A DNA stretch of 64,000 bases from Clostridiales bacterium. GTDB taxonomy: Bacteria > Bacillota > Clostridia > Christensenellales > Aristaeellaceae. The notes below the pieces were generated by a model. The model made no database searches. It worked only from the letters and a program-made list of their open reading frames with translations, and was not told the origin of the DNA. How positions within the stretch are numbered: the stretch's first letter is position 1; each line of letters starts with the position of its first letter. A program made the translations under genes and the position numbers. Positions 16,066 to 24,078 of the stretch are shown here, piece after piece. Location of the stretch: positions 1-64,000 of the forward strand of contig JAIKWZ010000018.1 of NCBI GenBank assembly GCA_024684375.1. The letters run 5' to 3'.

Positions 16066-16106
16066 TTGTTTTTTTGTTTCGATGTGATACAATATATGCA
16101 TCGAAA
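16066..16106 (+). promoter_or_regulatory. Promoter with inverted-repeat operator candidate
   Basis: TTGTTT (16066-16071) and an extended -10 TGaTACAAT (16085-16093) are 16 nt apart. TTTCGATG (16077-16084) and CATCGAAA (16099-16106) form an 8-bp inverted repeat exactly bracketing the -10 box, the position expected for a repressor site. Confidence 0.55.
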
Positions 16107-16126
16107 TAATGAGGGTGGTGAGCGAA

Positions 16127-16891
16127 GTGAAAAAGCTGCTGGCTTTTGTACTGTGTCTTGTGACGCTGCTGGCGTGTGCCCTGCCTGTTGGTGCGGAAAG
16201 CTATGTGTACGTGAGGCACACGGAAAAGTACTGGGCAGAGCCGTACTACCACAGAAATCCTGCCTGCGCGTTTTCGGCGGAGCTGGACATGTGTGAGAGC
16301 GTAAAGCTGATAAAATGCAGCGCAGCCACCGCGCAAAAGAATAACTGCCGTCCCTGCCCGATCTGCGCGTACAGCTTTAAGCCCATGTTCACCGGCAGCT
16401 TTCCCAAATGGAAATACAAAACGCCTGCGTATTACCTGGGAGGCGAAAGGCACTGGCTTTCCGCGTCAAAGCTGAACAAATTCGGCAACGCTGCCCGGAT
16501 GATCGAGCAGTGGCGGGAAAAACGCAGCCCTTCCGACTACTACGCGGGGGTGTATAGGAACGACTCGGGCACGTACACGTTGCTGATGACCCACCCTCTC
16601 TCATCACGGGCGAATGGCTGGAAAAGGGCGCTGAAAAGTGATTTCTGGGTGATAGAGGCCAAGTATTCCGAAAAACAGCTGAATAAGCTGTACGCTTACG
16701 CCCAGAAGCTTATGGGCAAGTACAAGATCAACAGCATCGGGATGGACGTGACCGCCAATCGTGTGGCGGTCGGCACAAGTGACAATTCCACAGCCAATAT
16801 GAAAAAGATCTACGCGGCGCTCAAGGCGAAGGGCTTTCCGCAGGACGCGGTGTGGATATACAAAAGCCAGCCGGGCAGCACGGAGTTCTGA
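16127..16891 (+). CDS. Secreted cysteine-rich protein, unrecognised
   Basis: I do not recognise the family. From GTG 16127 the product has 254 residues with a signal peptide MKKLLAFVLCLVTLLACALP and likely cleavage after VGA. An N-terminal module (about 25-85) resembles short extracellular metal- or disulphide-type modules, with His and Cys spaced as YHRNPAC, MC, KC, NNC, RPCPIC. The rest (about 100-254) is an alpha/beta region rich in Lys, Trp and Tyr. ATG 16109 is in frame but has no ribosome site, whereas GGTGGTGAG precedes 16127. It is monocistronic, flanked by two similar terminators. Confidence 0.7.
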   Translation: MKKLLAFVLCLVTLLACALPVGAESYVYVRHTEKYWAEPYYHRNPACAFSAELDMCESVKLIKCSAATAQKNNCRPCPICAYSFKPMFTGSFPKWKYKTPAYYLGGERHWLSASKLNKFGNAARMIEQWREKRSPSDYYAGVYRNDSGTYTLLMTHPLSSRANGWKRALKSDFWVIEAKYSEKQLNKLYAYAQKLMGKYKINSIGMDVTANRVAVGTSDNSTANMKKIYAALKAKGFPQDAVWIYKSQPGSTEF

Positions 16892-16912
16892 CCGCGTCCG
16901 CGGCACTGCGAA

Positions 16913-16942
16913 AACGGAAGGGATATGTCCCTTCCGTTCATT
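16913..16942 (+). terminator. Rho-independent terminator
   Basis: An 11-bp perfect stem AACGGAAGGGA/TCCCTTCCGTT (16913-16923, 16928-16938) is followed by CATTTTT. It is nearly the same sequence as the terminator at 15982. Confidence 0.8.
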
Positions 16943-17030
16943 TTTGACGCTGTAGAATAGCCCTGCAGAATGCAGGAACACAGAGAATGATCTCCGGGCG
17001 ATAGAACTTTTCCGCGCTGTGTGCGGAGGT

Positions 17031-17318
17031 CTAAATGTTGAAGTCGCAGGAAAACGAGCTTTCCCTGACCTCGTGCATGCGTTTGCGGATGGGCATGTGC
17101 AGGGGATGGGTCTGGTAGGCGTCAAAAGCGGCGCGGTCGGTGAAGGTGCAGACAAGCGCGATGTCGCAGGAGCGTTCGGAGCCTAGTATGTCGCTGCCGG
17201 CTTCCAGGTCCAAAAGCCCCTCCACGCGCCCTTTCATGGTGTAAAAAGCCTGCACCAATTCCGGGATCAGAGCTTTGAATTCAGGCTTGATCCTGAAAAG
17301 AACGATATGGCGGATCAT
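17031..17318 (-). CDS. Dabb (stress-responsive A/B barrel) domain protein
   Basis: This 95-residue single-domain protein begins MIRHIVLFRIKPE, the hallmark first strand of the Dabb dimeric alpha-beta barrel. It also has DIALVCTFTDRAAFDAYQTHP (about 52-72), where the paired His-Pro region closes the fold. Family members are small cytosolic stress or catabolic enzymes; no substrate is predictable. The ATG follows AAGGAGGGTCAT. A hairpin separates it from the FloA operon, so it is probably transcribed alone. Confidence 0.9.
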   Translation of the reverse strand: MIRHIVLFRIKPEFKALIPELVQAFYTMKGRVEGLLDLEAGSDILGSERSCDIALVCTFTDRAAFDAYQTHPLHMPIRKRMHEVRESSFSCDFNI

Positions 17319-17351
17319 ATGACCCTCCTTAGCGGGATGGTATAAAGGACA

Positions 17352-17378
17352 GCCCCGCGGAAACGGATTCCGCGGGGC
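17352..17378 (-). terminator. Hairpin after the NfeD-FloA operon
   Basis: An 11-bp perfect stem GCCCCGCGGAA/TTCCGCGGGGC with a 5-nt loop begins 7 nt after the third gene of the operon. The tail on minus is CTGTCCTTTATA, so termination may be incomplete. Confidence 0.65.
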
Positions 17379-17384
17379 CAGATT

Positions 17385-17843
17385 TCAGCGTATACGCCTT
17401 GTTTTGCGGGTGAGTATCTCGCTGATCACGATGCCCCGCAGAAGCTCCTGGGCACGCTCGTTATCAGCGGGCACCGGAACATCCGCGGAAGAGGAGGTGA
17501 TCGGCGAAAGATCGTCATGGCAGGGGTCCTCGCCCTCGTGATAGCTTTGGGCGCTGTCCCAGCCGCCTTCGCTGCTCATGGTCTCGTCCGGGTGGTCGTG
17601 GCAGGGGTCAACGCCTTCGCTAAAGGTCTTGAGGCCGCTCCAGCCCTCGGTATCGCTTCCGAAACCGGAGGCGAACCCGTTTTGCGTGCGGCTGGAGGCG
17701 GTTTCGGCACGCGATTTGGCCTGCTCAGACTGCTGCGGACGGGGCGCCGCGGGCCGTGCCTTGGCTTTCTGTGCCGCGCCTTTGACCAGGGCGCCTATCG
17801 CCATGAGCATAAAGAACATCACAAGCGATACAAGCGAATCCAT
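17385..17843 (-). CDS. Single-pass membrane protein with duplicated DPCHD motif
   Basis: This protein of 152 residues has no recognised family. One membrane helix lies at residues 3-21, followed by a basic, disordered linker rich in Ala, Gln and Ser. A motif is present twice, GWSGLKTFSEGVDPCHDH and GWDSAQSYHEGEDPCHDD (about residues 67-84 and 93-110). Each carries Cys, His and acidic residues that could bind metal. The C-terminal helix is conserved-looking (ERAQELLRGIVISEIL). It starts 9 nt after floA, so it is a likely partner of the flotillin scaffold. Confidence 0.7.
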   Translation of the reverse strand: MDSLVSLVMFFMLMAIGALVKGAAQKAKARPAAPRPQQSEQAKSRAETASSRTQNGFASGFGSDTEGWSGLKTFSEGVDPCHDHPDETMSSEGGWDSAQSYHEGEDPCHDDLSPITSSSADVPVPADNERAQELLRGIVISEILTRKTRRIR

Positions 17844-17852
17844 GGGAACTCC

Positions 17853-18854
17853 TTACTTTTTGGGGGTCTGGGCAGGCTTGGGCAGCTCCGCGGCAGGCGC
17901 GGCGGCCTTGGCGATGCCGTTCCTCATCTCGGTGTCGGCGATGGTGTTCTGCATATTGTAGTAGTCCATCACGCCCAGCTTCCCGCTGCGCAGCGCGTCT
18001 GCCATGGCCTGGGGCACCTGAGCCTCCGCTTCCACGACCTTGGCGCGCATTTCCTGAGTAGCGGCCTTCATTTCCTGCTCTCTTGCCACGGCCATGGCGC
18101 GGCGTTCCTCCGCCTTGGCCTGGGCTATGCGGCGGTCTGCCTCTGCCTGATCCATCTGCAGCTGAGCGCCCACGTTGCGGCCCACATCCACGTCGGCGAT
18201 GTCGATGGAGAGGATCTCGTAGGCGGTGCCTTTGTCAAGGCCCTTGTCCAGCACTGTCTGGCTGATGAGGTCGGGGTTCTCCAGCACCGCCTTATGGGTG
18301 GAGGAGGAACCTATGGTGGTCACGATGCCTTCGCCTACACGGGCGATGATGGTCTCTTCGCCGGCGCCGCCGACCAGGCGCTCGATGTTGGTGCGCACGG
18401 TGACACGCGCTTTGGCGCGCAGCTCGATGCCGTCCTTGGCGATGGCGGCGACGGGGGGCGTTTCGATGACCTTGGGAAGCACGCTCATCTGCACGGCCTG
18501 CAGGACGTCGCGGCCTGCCAGGTCTATGGCGCAGGCGGTGGTGAAGGACAGGTCGATGGAGGCCTGCTTGGCGGAGATCAGGGCGTTGATGACCCTTTCA
18601 ACGTTGCCGCCGGCAAGATAGTGAGTTTCAAGCATGTCGGTGGTCACGTCAAGCCCCGCCTTGCACGCCTTGATGTAGGCGTTGACTATCTTCTGGGGGG
18701 AGATGCGGCGGAAGCGCATACCCACCAGAGAGCTAATTTTTACCGCCGCGCCGGAAGCCCGGGCGGTGATCCACAGCCCCAGGGGCACATAGCGCAGAAA
18801 CAGCATGATGAACACGATAACTACGATGATAAGCGCGATAACGATCCCTTCCAT
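17853..18854 (-). CDS. floA: Flotillin-like protein FloA
   Basis: This 333-residue protein has an N-terminal membrane hairpin (about 5-27) and the SPFH domain, with [23 protein letters not shown], as in FloA/YqfA. A long Ala/Glu/Gln-rich coiled coil (about 225-295) follows, with repeated [19 protein letters not shown]-type heptads. FloA organises membrane microdomains in Gram-positive bacteria. The length (331 in B. subtilis) is right. It is the middle gene of nfeD-floA-small protein, the conserved partner order being NfeD then FloA. Confidence 0.96.
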   Translation of the reverse strand: MEGIVIALIIVVIVFIMLFLRYVPLGLWITARASGAAVKISSLVGMRFRRISPQKIVNAYIKACKAGLDVTTDMLETHYLAGGNVERVINALISAKQASIDLSFTTACAIDLAGRDVLQAVQMSVLPKVIETPPVAAIAKDGIELRAKARVTVRTNIERLVGGAGEETIIARVGEGIVTTIGSSSTHKAVLENPDLISQTVLDKGLDKGTAYEILSIDIADVDVGRNVGAQLQMDQAEADRRIAQAKAEERRAMAVAREQEMKAATQEMRAKVVEAEAQVPQAMADALRSGKLGVMDYYNMQNTIADTEMRNGIAKAAAPAAELPKPAQTPKK

Positions 18855-18868
18855 AAAAAGTACCTCCG

Positions 18869-19354
18869 TTATTGTTCGGACCCTTCAGGTCTTACTATTA
18901 TTTTCTTTCCCTCGGTCCTGAGCACGCATAAGCGTGTGCCCTTGGGTATGTAGCCGCCTTCGCTCAGCACGTCCAGCCGCCGGCCGCCGATCATGGCTTC
19001 GCCTACGGGAGTCAGCGGCGTGAGCGCCTCGCCTGTAAGCCCTACAAGGGACTCCTCGCTGTCCAGCTCCGGCACGGGAGTGGACTTTCCAAGGATTATG
19101 CGAGACTTGGACAGCCGACCGCTTGAGGCGCTCTTAAGCGACAGCACCACCGCGCCGGATGTGAACACCAGGGCCGCCAGCAGGGTGATGAGCCCCCCGG
19201 TCTGACCGTAGTTTTTCCACATGAGCCAGGTGCCCACGCCGAGCAGCGCGGCTCCCGCCAGGCCCGGCAGACTCAGCCCGGGCGTCAAAGCTTCAAGTAC
19301 TATCAGCCCGGCGCCCAGCGCCAGGCAGGCGATTATGACCAGTATTTCAGGCAT
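18869..19354 (-). CDS. NfeD-type membrane protein
   Basis: This short NfeD protein has 161 residues. Three or four membrane helices lie between residues 3 and 78 ([20 protein letters not shown], then [15 protein letters not shown]). A C-terminal OB-fold domain (about 100-158) includes [16 protein letters not shown] and [19 protein letters not shown]. NfeD is the standing partner of flotillin-type SPFH proteins. ATG 19354 has AGGTGA 6 nt upstream; a GTG at 19363 is also open but overlaps that ribosome site. It is first in the operon with floA. Confidence 0.93.
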   Translation of the reverse strand: MPEILVIIACLALGAGLIVLEALTPGLSLPGLAGAALLGVGTWLMWKNYGQTGGLITLLAALVFTSGAVVLSLKSASSGRLSKSRIILGKSTPVPELDSEESLVGLTGEALTPLTPVGEAMIGGRRLDVLSEGGYIPKGTRLCVLRTEGKKIIVRPEGSEQ

Positions 19355-19377
19355 GATCTTCACCTTCTTCCAAGTAT

Positions 19378-19406
19378 ATCATAGCACATTCAGCTGCCGG
19401 GGTCAA
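19378..19406 (-). promoter_or_regulatory. Promoter of the NfeD-FloA operon
   Basis: On the minus strand TTGACC (19406-19401) and TATGAT (19383-19378) are 17 nt apart, 23 nt before the NfeD start. Confidence 0.65.
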
Positions 19407-19446
19407 GCGTACCGCGCGAGGAGGCGGCTCACGCGGAGGCGCGAGC

Positions 19447-19475
19447 TTGACTGAAAACTGCAGGAGATGTATAAT
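19447..19475 (+). promoter_or_regulatory. Promoter of the small membrane protein genes
   Basis: TTGACT (19447-19452) and TATAAT (19470-19475) are 17 nt apart, 70 nt before the GlsB-like gene. Confidence 0.75.
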
Positions 19476-19545
19476 AATATCCGGAGAAAAACAGTGATTG
19501 CCGCCGGCGCGGAAAAAGCGCCCGGCAGGGAAGGAGACACAAGGA

Positions 19546-19788
19546 ATGTTGCTTAAACTTTTGGTAGCGCTGGTAATCGGCGGTGTATGCGGCTTCGTCG
19601 CGAACAAGATAATGAAGGGCAAGTCCAACAGCATCCTGCTCAACGTGATACTGGGCGTCGTCGGCGGCATCGTGGGCGGCTGGCTGGGCGACCTTATCGG
19701 TGTAGGCGGCGGCTGGGTAACAGGCATACTGCTTGCCATAGGCGGTTCCTGCCTGGTGGTGTGGCTGTACAGGAAATTCTTCAAGTAA
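19546..19788 (+). CDS. GlsB/YeaQ/YmgE family small membrane protein
   Basis: This 80-residue protein has three membrane helices and Gly-rich packing (VIGGVCGFVANKIMKG, then ILGVVGGIVGGWLGDLIG). This is the transglycosylase-associated/GlsB family seen in general stress regulons. The start is ATG 19546, 9 nt after AAGGAG; upstream codons from 19498 lack a ribosome site. The exact role is unknown. It appears to be transcribed with the next small gene. Confidence 0.88.
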   Translation: MLLKLLVALVIGGVCGFVANKIMKGKSNSILLNVILGVVGGIVGGWLGDLIGVGGGWVTGILLAIGGSCLVVWLYRKFFK

Positions 19789-19857
19789 ACAGACAGTATT
19801 CCGTTTCGGAGTATGATCAGTAACAGTCGAAGCGAGATCACTCAGGAGGAACAAGCT

Positions 19858-20073
19858 GTGTTCGGCAAGATAATCACGATCTTCTTTGCTGTGTTTATAG
19901 TGCTCGGCGCTATCGGTTTTTTTATGACGCGTACGCGCGCCAAAAGAGGCGAACAGGGCGACGGGCTGCCCGATCACGGATTTGAGAACCTTGTCGACCT
20001 TAATGACAGGTTCAACCGTGCGAGATACATGGACAGTGAAACGGAAAAGGATACGGAAAGACTGGACAAGTGA
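19858..20073 (+). CDS. Small single-pass membrane protein, unrecognised
   Basis: This is a 71-residue protein starting at GTG 19858, which has AGGAGG 8 nt before it; an earlier ATG at 19813 has no ribosome site and would put 15 charged residues before the helix. Residues 3-21 (IITIFFAVFIVLGAIGFFM) are a membrane anchor. The cytosolic tail is charged and contains LVDLNDRFNRARYM. I recognise no family. A terminator hairpin follows at 20091. Confidence 0.65.
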   Translation: MFGKIITIFFAVFIVLGAIGFFMTRTRAKRGEQGDGLPDHGFENLVDLNDRFNRARYMDSETEKDTERLDK

Positions 20074-20090
20074 CCTCCGCGAAGACAGCG

Positions 20091-20118
20091 GGAGCGGGCC
20101 GTACGGCCCGCTCCGTTT
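20091..20118 (+). terminator. Rho-independent terminator
   Basis: An 11-bp stem GGAGCGGGCCG/CGGCCCGCTCC (20091-20101, 20104-20114) is followed by GTTTTA, 17 nt after the small membrane gene and shortly before the convergent WbsX gene end. Confidence 0.75.
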
Positions 20119-20133
20119 TATGTACATGCAGAT

Positions 20134-21240
20134 CTATTCTTCTTTGAATATCCTGCGGATCGCTTCCAGATAGCCGTAGCCGTACAGGTCGTCAGGCTCC
20201 AGGTAACTGCTTTCCGTCCACTCGTTCCAGCTGTTCACGGTGATGAGCGGAGGCTGGTCCGGGTGCCTGTCCGCGTAGGCTTTCGCCAGGCGCAGCGCTT
20301 TTTCGATGTTCCCGGGCGTGCAGTTTTTGAGTATGCCGGGCCGGAAGTCGATAAAGCGGGGGTTATTGTCCCAGCCCACGCTTACATGGGGAAAGTAGGG
20401 GAAAGGCAGCGCTTTCTCAAGCCGCGCCCATTCCTTTTCGACGTCTGCGAGCACGTCGAGGTAATCCCGGTCGATGTCAGTGAAGTGCACGTACTGATAG
20501 TGGGAGCAGCTGTCAAAACCCAGGTTTCCGAACGCTTCGGCGAGCACGGTTTTGGAACCGTCAGCGCCGCTTAAGTTGGTAAACGCGCTGTTCCACATGG
20601 TGAATTGCAGATGCAGGCCAGGCAGGCCGGCTTTGACGCAGGTGCTCCTGAACCAGTCGAGAGCTTCCCGCGTGGCCTCGACGCCGCCCAGCCCCTGGGC
20701 AAGTTTGGGCACGTCGTATATCATGAACACGGGTCTGCCGTCTATGGTATAGTAATTGGGCAGACTGAAATACCGTTCTATCACCCTGCTCATGGCGCGC
20801 TCGAATTCTGCGCGGTCCACGGAGCCCTGCCATACCACGGTATCAAGGTCGCGGGAATTGCGCTTGTCCCACAGCACGCCCGCGTCGTGATTGGCCCACA
20901 TGAGGTAGAACTTCATGTTCCCGCTGTTTTTGGCTTTGAGGAAACCGTCGTTCAGGCAGTTTTCAAGGAAAGGCCGCCGGTCGTACCAGTACCAGTCGTA
21001 TATGAACACGTTCACGCCGTGGCTGAGCGCGGCGTCGATCTCCATGTCCATTACATACGGGTCGGCCTCGTTCACGTATCCCCACAGGGGCCTGCGGGGC
21101 CACAGGTGCCCCGGATATTTCTTTTCCGCGCTTTTTACGGACTGCCATTCGCCCATGCCTTCGGGCCAGAAGATGCGCGCGCGGGGCTCGTCGCCCGTAT
21201 AAGCGGGCCAGACGTAGGCGGCTATATCATATTGCTTCAT
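20134..21240 (-). CDS. WbsX/GH99-like glycan-processing protein
   Basis: This 368-residue protein of the Glyco_tran_WbsX / glycoside hydrolase 99-like group starts KQYDIAAYVWPAY. It has the (beta/alpha)8-type motifs GVNVFIYDWYWYD (about 75-87), FYLMWANHD (about 111-119), VFMIYDVPKL and the C-terminal NSWNEWTESSYLEPD (about 339-353). The last is the family fingerprint with acidic residues at the presumed active site. Such proteins sit in O-antigen and capsule loci and probably trim or transfer mannose-type glycans. It has no signal peptide, so it is likely cytosolic. It lies downstream of the sugar-phosphate transferase and GT genes on the same strand. Confidence 0.85.
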   Translation of the reverse strand: MKQYDIAAYVWPAYTGDEPRARIFWPEGMGEWQSVKSAEKKYPGHLWPRRPLWGYVNEADPYVMDMEIDAALSHGVNVFIYDWYWYDRRPFLENCLNDGFLKAKNSGNMKFYLMWANHDAGVLWDKRNSRDLDTVVWQGSVDRAEFERAMSRVIERYFSLPNYYTIDGRPVFMIYDVPKLAQGLGGVEATREALDWFRSTCVKAGLPGLHLQFTMWNSAFTNLSGADGSKTVLAEAFGNLGFDSCSHYQYVHFTDIDRDYLDVLADVEKEWARLEKALPFPYFPHVSVGWDNNPRFIDFRPGILKNCTPGNIEKALRLAKAYADRHPDQPPLITVNSWNEWTESSYLEPDDLYGYGYLEAIRRIFKEE

Positions 21241-21368
21241 TTCTTCCGCTCCATACAGGGTCTTGCATCACCCATTTGCCGGGTGTAAAGACCGCTGCCA
21301 TTCTAAACAGGATATCGGGCGCCGGCGCGGGGCTCCGGTCGGATACATACCCGCTGTCCGGGCATGAC
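21211..21368 (-). repeat. Junction repeat copy A (decayed sugar-transferase tail + intact WbsX start)
   Basis: This stretch aligns with 23918-24078. The part inside the WbsX gene start is intact here. The part upstream (about 21250-21368) is a degenerate copy of the last 35 codons of the polyprenyl sugar phosphotransferase, no longer in a usable frame. Confidence 0.75.
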
Positions 21369-21393
21369 AAAAAAGTATAAATGATCCTTTCGG

Positions 21394-22590
21394 TTATCGC
21401 CTGCCGATATCCATCTGCTGCGCGATGTCGGCATCAACGATCTCTTCGCCGGTCTTACCGAGCAGCTGTGCCTTACTCGCTTCACTCAGTCCGTTATCGA
21501 TCACTGCGTTCAGGTCGCAGGTAGAGCATTTGTCAAGCTGCTCCTTCGAGACCTTTCCATCCCGATAATCACGGCAGATCATGTTCTCGTATATGCTGTA
21601 AGGCTTGCCCGTAAACAGGCTTTTTGCCTTGTGCTTTATGACCCACCACGCAGGCTTCCAGATATACTTGTGCATGGCGGGGCTCACGCTGCCGATCATC
21701 CAGCACTGACGGTCGCAGCGGCGGACCTTCTCTCGGACTTTCTCCGCTTCGGGGCTGTTCCACAGTTCGGTCCAGGTCTGCGTATTCAGGTTGCCCATTA
21801 CTTCTTTTTCTTTGGTCCCGTTGCAGGGCATGACATCGCCGTACGGATCGATGAAGAAAGTATCGAAAGACATATCGCAGGGCAGAAGCCTCGGCTGACC
21901 GTAGATGTAATTGATCAGACCGTGGTTGAAATAAGCGCGGAACCATTTTTTCGGGGAGCTTGATCTGAGCAGAGCATTGATCAGGTTTTCAAAATTTCTT
22001 GCTACCATCGGGCGATCATGGATTATGTTTTTAGCTTCAACAAAGTAAAAGCTGTTGTGGAGGCTGGCAGTGGCGAATTCCATCCCCATTTCATCGGAGA
22101 TATTGTACAGCGGGACCAGATCAGGAGCGTTCTTATCCTGAACGGTCATGCCAAAGCCGACATCATTCATTCCCATCTCGCGCAGCGTTTTCAGCGTGTT
22201 ATAGCCGCGCTGATACCCGTTCTCCAAACCGCGGATCTCATTATTCGTCTGCTCAAGCCCTTCGATGGAAATGCGGATGCCGACCTGCGGGAACTCTTTG
22301 GCTAAAGCCACGATGCGGTCGGTGAAGAAACCATTGGTAGAGATCACGATACGGTCCGACTTTTTATATAATTCCCGGACGATATCAGGAAGATCGGTAC
22401 GGATAAACGGCTCGCCGCCGGTGATATTGGTGAAATACATCTTCGGCAGCTTTTTTATCGTCTCAACGGTAAGCTCTTCTTCCGGCCTGGAAGGAGCTTT
22501 ATACCGATTGCACATAGAGCATCTGGCGTTGCAGCGATATGTTACGATGACCGTGCCGTTTAGTTTCTTTTCCGGTTTGCTCCTGCCCAT
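21394..22590 (-). CDS. Radical SAM protein with SPASM-like C-terminal Fe-S domain
   Basis: This 398-residue radical SAM enzyme has the cluster-binding CNARCSMC (CxxxCxxC, about residues 17-24). The GGEP motif is at about 53-56 and the STNG strand at about 78. A C-terminal SPASM-type domain has Cys in PCDMS, MPCNG, RRCDRQC and CSTCDL. SPASM enzymes modify peptides or carbohydrates; beside a glycosyltransferase and polysaccharide genes, a sugar or lipid-linked intermediate is the likelier substrate (inference). ATG 22590 has GGGAG 8 nt before it; the longer frame to 22731 would overlap the GT gene by 128 nt and is unlikely. Its composition is AT-richer than its flanks. Confidence 0.87.
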   Translation of the reverse strand: MGRSKPEKKLNGTVIVTYRCNARCSMCNRYKAPSRPEEELTVETIKKLPKMYFTNITGGEPFIRTDLPDIVRELYKKSDRIVISTNGFFTDRIVALAKEFPQVGIRISIEGLEQTNNEIRGLENGYQRGYNTLKTLREMGMNDVGFGMTVQDKNAPDLVPLYNISDEMGMEFATASLHNSFYFVEAKNIIHDRPMVARNFENLINALLRSSSPKKWFRAYFNHGLINYIYGQPRLLPCDMSFDTFFIDPYGDVMPCNGTKEKEVMGNLNTQTWTELWNSPEAEKVREKVRRCDRQCWMIGSVSPAMHKYIWKPAWWVIKHKAKSLFTGKPYSIYENMICRDYRDGKVSKEQLDKCSTCDLNAVIDNGLSEASKAQLLGKTGEEIVDADIAQQMDIGRR

Positions 22591-22603
22591 TTTAGTTACT
22601 CCC

Positions 22604-23815
22604 TCAGGATCTCTCCGCTCCATATATATCCATGAGTTTCCGGCAATACTGCTCAGTATCATCAAAACAAATGTCTTTGCAATTAAGGCTGTATTCATCA
22701 GTCCTGTTTTTGTCATTCCAAAGAGCCGCAATTTTGCGTTTCAGGTCTTCTTTATCTCCCGGCTTGAACAGTTCTCCGGTCTTGCCGGCTTTTATCAGTT
22801 CAGGAATGCCGCCGATATCGGCTCCAAGGACCGGAGTAGCGTACATCTGGCTCTCCATCACCGAAAAGGGGCAGTTTTCATACCATTGTGAAGGGCAGAC
22901 AGAAAACCTCGCTTCCCGGATGAGCGATTCCAGTGCGGGACCGGTCTGGAAACCCACGTTTGTTATGTTATCAACTTTGTTGATCATCTCTTCCAACGGG
23001 CCTGTGCCGGCAAAAATGAATTGGATCTCCGGGAGAGACTTGCACACTTCAACCAATGTGCCTATGCCCTTCTCTTCAGAAAAGCGCCCGAAATACAGCA
23101 CATAGTCTTTTTTTTCTGTCGGTCTCCATTTGGCGTGATCGATGAAGTTATAAAGAGTCATGGTCTTCCCTGAGAATAATGGAACAGTATCCATCATGGT
23201 CTTCATGAAGTTGGAGCAGCAGATGACTGAATCTATATACCGATAAGTCCGCCGGATCTTCCAGTAGTAACCTTCTGTCGCGCCTATGATGCTTTTCGCA
23301 GCGGAACCGTGGATACATTTGCCCCTGGCGCAGTTCACAAAGTGTCCGCCCACACATTTCTTGCAGTTTTCCCGGGTGTTCGGATTATTGAGCATATGGT
23401 TAGGGCAGATGAGATTGTAATCATGGGCAGTAAATACGATCTTACAGTTATGAGCGGTCTTCTTTCGCCATTTCACGACCTCGATTATTACCGAGGGGGT
23501 GAGCTGGTACGTGAAGTTGTTCAGATGAACTACGTCGGGGCAGAAATCGTCCAGCACGAGCCTGAGCTTCTTGCGGGCTTCGAAACTGTAGATCGTCTTA
23601 ACGGGATATGTGAGCTTGGAAAGCATGGGACCTTCATGGAAGTCCATGTCCGACGTATACGCGTCGACAGCATTGCCGACACAGCGCCCCTCATGCTCCA
23701 TGCCAAAATACTGGACTTCATGGCCTTTTGATGCCAGAAACTCACCAAGTTTAAAAATATAAGTTTCTGCTCCTCCGTTGGGATGCAGGAATTTATTGAC
23801 CATCAAGATCTTCAT
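22604..23815 (-). CDS. Glycosyltransferase family 4
   Basis: This 403-residue GT-B enzyme starts MKILMVNKFLHPNGGAETY with the N-terminal GGAE loop typical of GT4. A Cys-rich insert (NCKKCVGGHFVNCARGKC, about 152-169) could bind metal. The donor-binding domain has YFGRFSEEKGI (about 243-253) and the E-x7-E region CPFSVMESQMYATPVLGADIGG (about 318-339). The sugar and acceptor are unknown. It precedes the radical SAM gene by 13 nt and is AT-richer than the neighbouring transferase, which fits recent arrival as a pair. Confidence 0.9.
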   Translation of the reverse strand: MKILMVNKFLHPNGGAETYIFKLGEFLASKGHEVQYFGMEHEGRCVGNAVDAYTSDMDFHEGPMLSKLTYPVKTIYSFEARKKLRLVLDDFCPDVVHLNNFTYQLTPSVIIEVVKWRKKTAHNCKIVFTAHDYNLICPNHMLNNPNTRENCKKCVGGHFVNCARGKCIHGSAAKSIIGATEGYYWKIRRTYRYIDSVICCSNFMKTMMDTVPLFSGKTMTLYNFIDHAKWRPTEKKDYVLYFGRFSEEKGIGTLVEVCKSLPEIQFIFAGTGPLEEMINKVDNITNVGFQTGPALESLIREARFSVCPSQWYENCPFSVMESQMYATPVLGADIGGIPELIKAGKTGELFKPGDKEDLKRKIAALWNDKNRTDEYSLNCKDICFDDTEQYCRKLMDIYGAERS

Positions 23816-23849
23816 CAGTCCAGGCTCCTCTGTATGGTCTCAGCGCCTA

Positions 23850-24078
23850 TTCCGCGACCATATGCCGGTTATATTCAGTATATCTGTAGACAGATGCACA
23901 CATGGATTACCTGCGCTGACGCAGGCGGCTATATCGCAGTGCTTCATATCGTCCGCTCCGTACAGGGGCCTCACAACGCGCCTTTGCCGGAAAAAATGAC
24001 CGCGAAGGTTTTAAGCAGAATCTTCAGATCCAGCGAGGGGCTCCAATTGGATATATACTCGGTGTCCAGTTTCACGAC
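23850..24078 (-). repeat. Junction repeat copy B (intact sugar-transferase tail + decayed WbsX start)
   Basis: The region 23918-24078 aligns with 21211-21368; by my count 43 of the first 50 bases agree. Read on minus after the transferase stop it gives ATGAAGCACTGCGATATAGC, a decayed start of a second WbsX gene (MKHCDIAACV versus MKQYDIAAYV). Weak similarity continues to about 23850. Confidence 0.72.

Noticed and set aside
17517-18953. A 478-codon plus-strand frame opposite floA
   Set aside because: Gly/His/Ala-rich antisense of the FloA coiled coil; the FloA operon on minus has promoter, ribosome sites and terminator.
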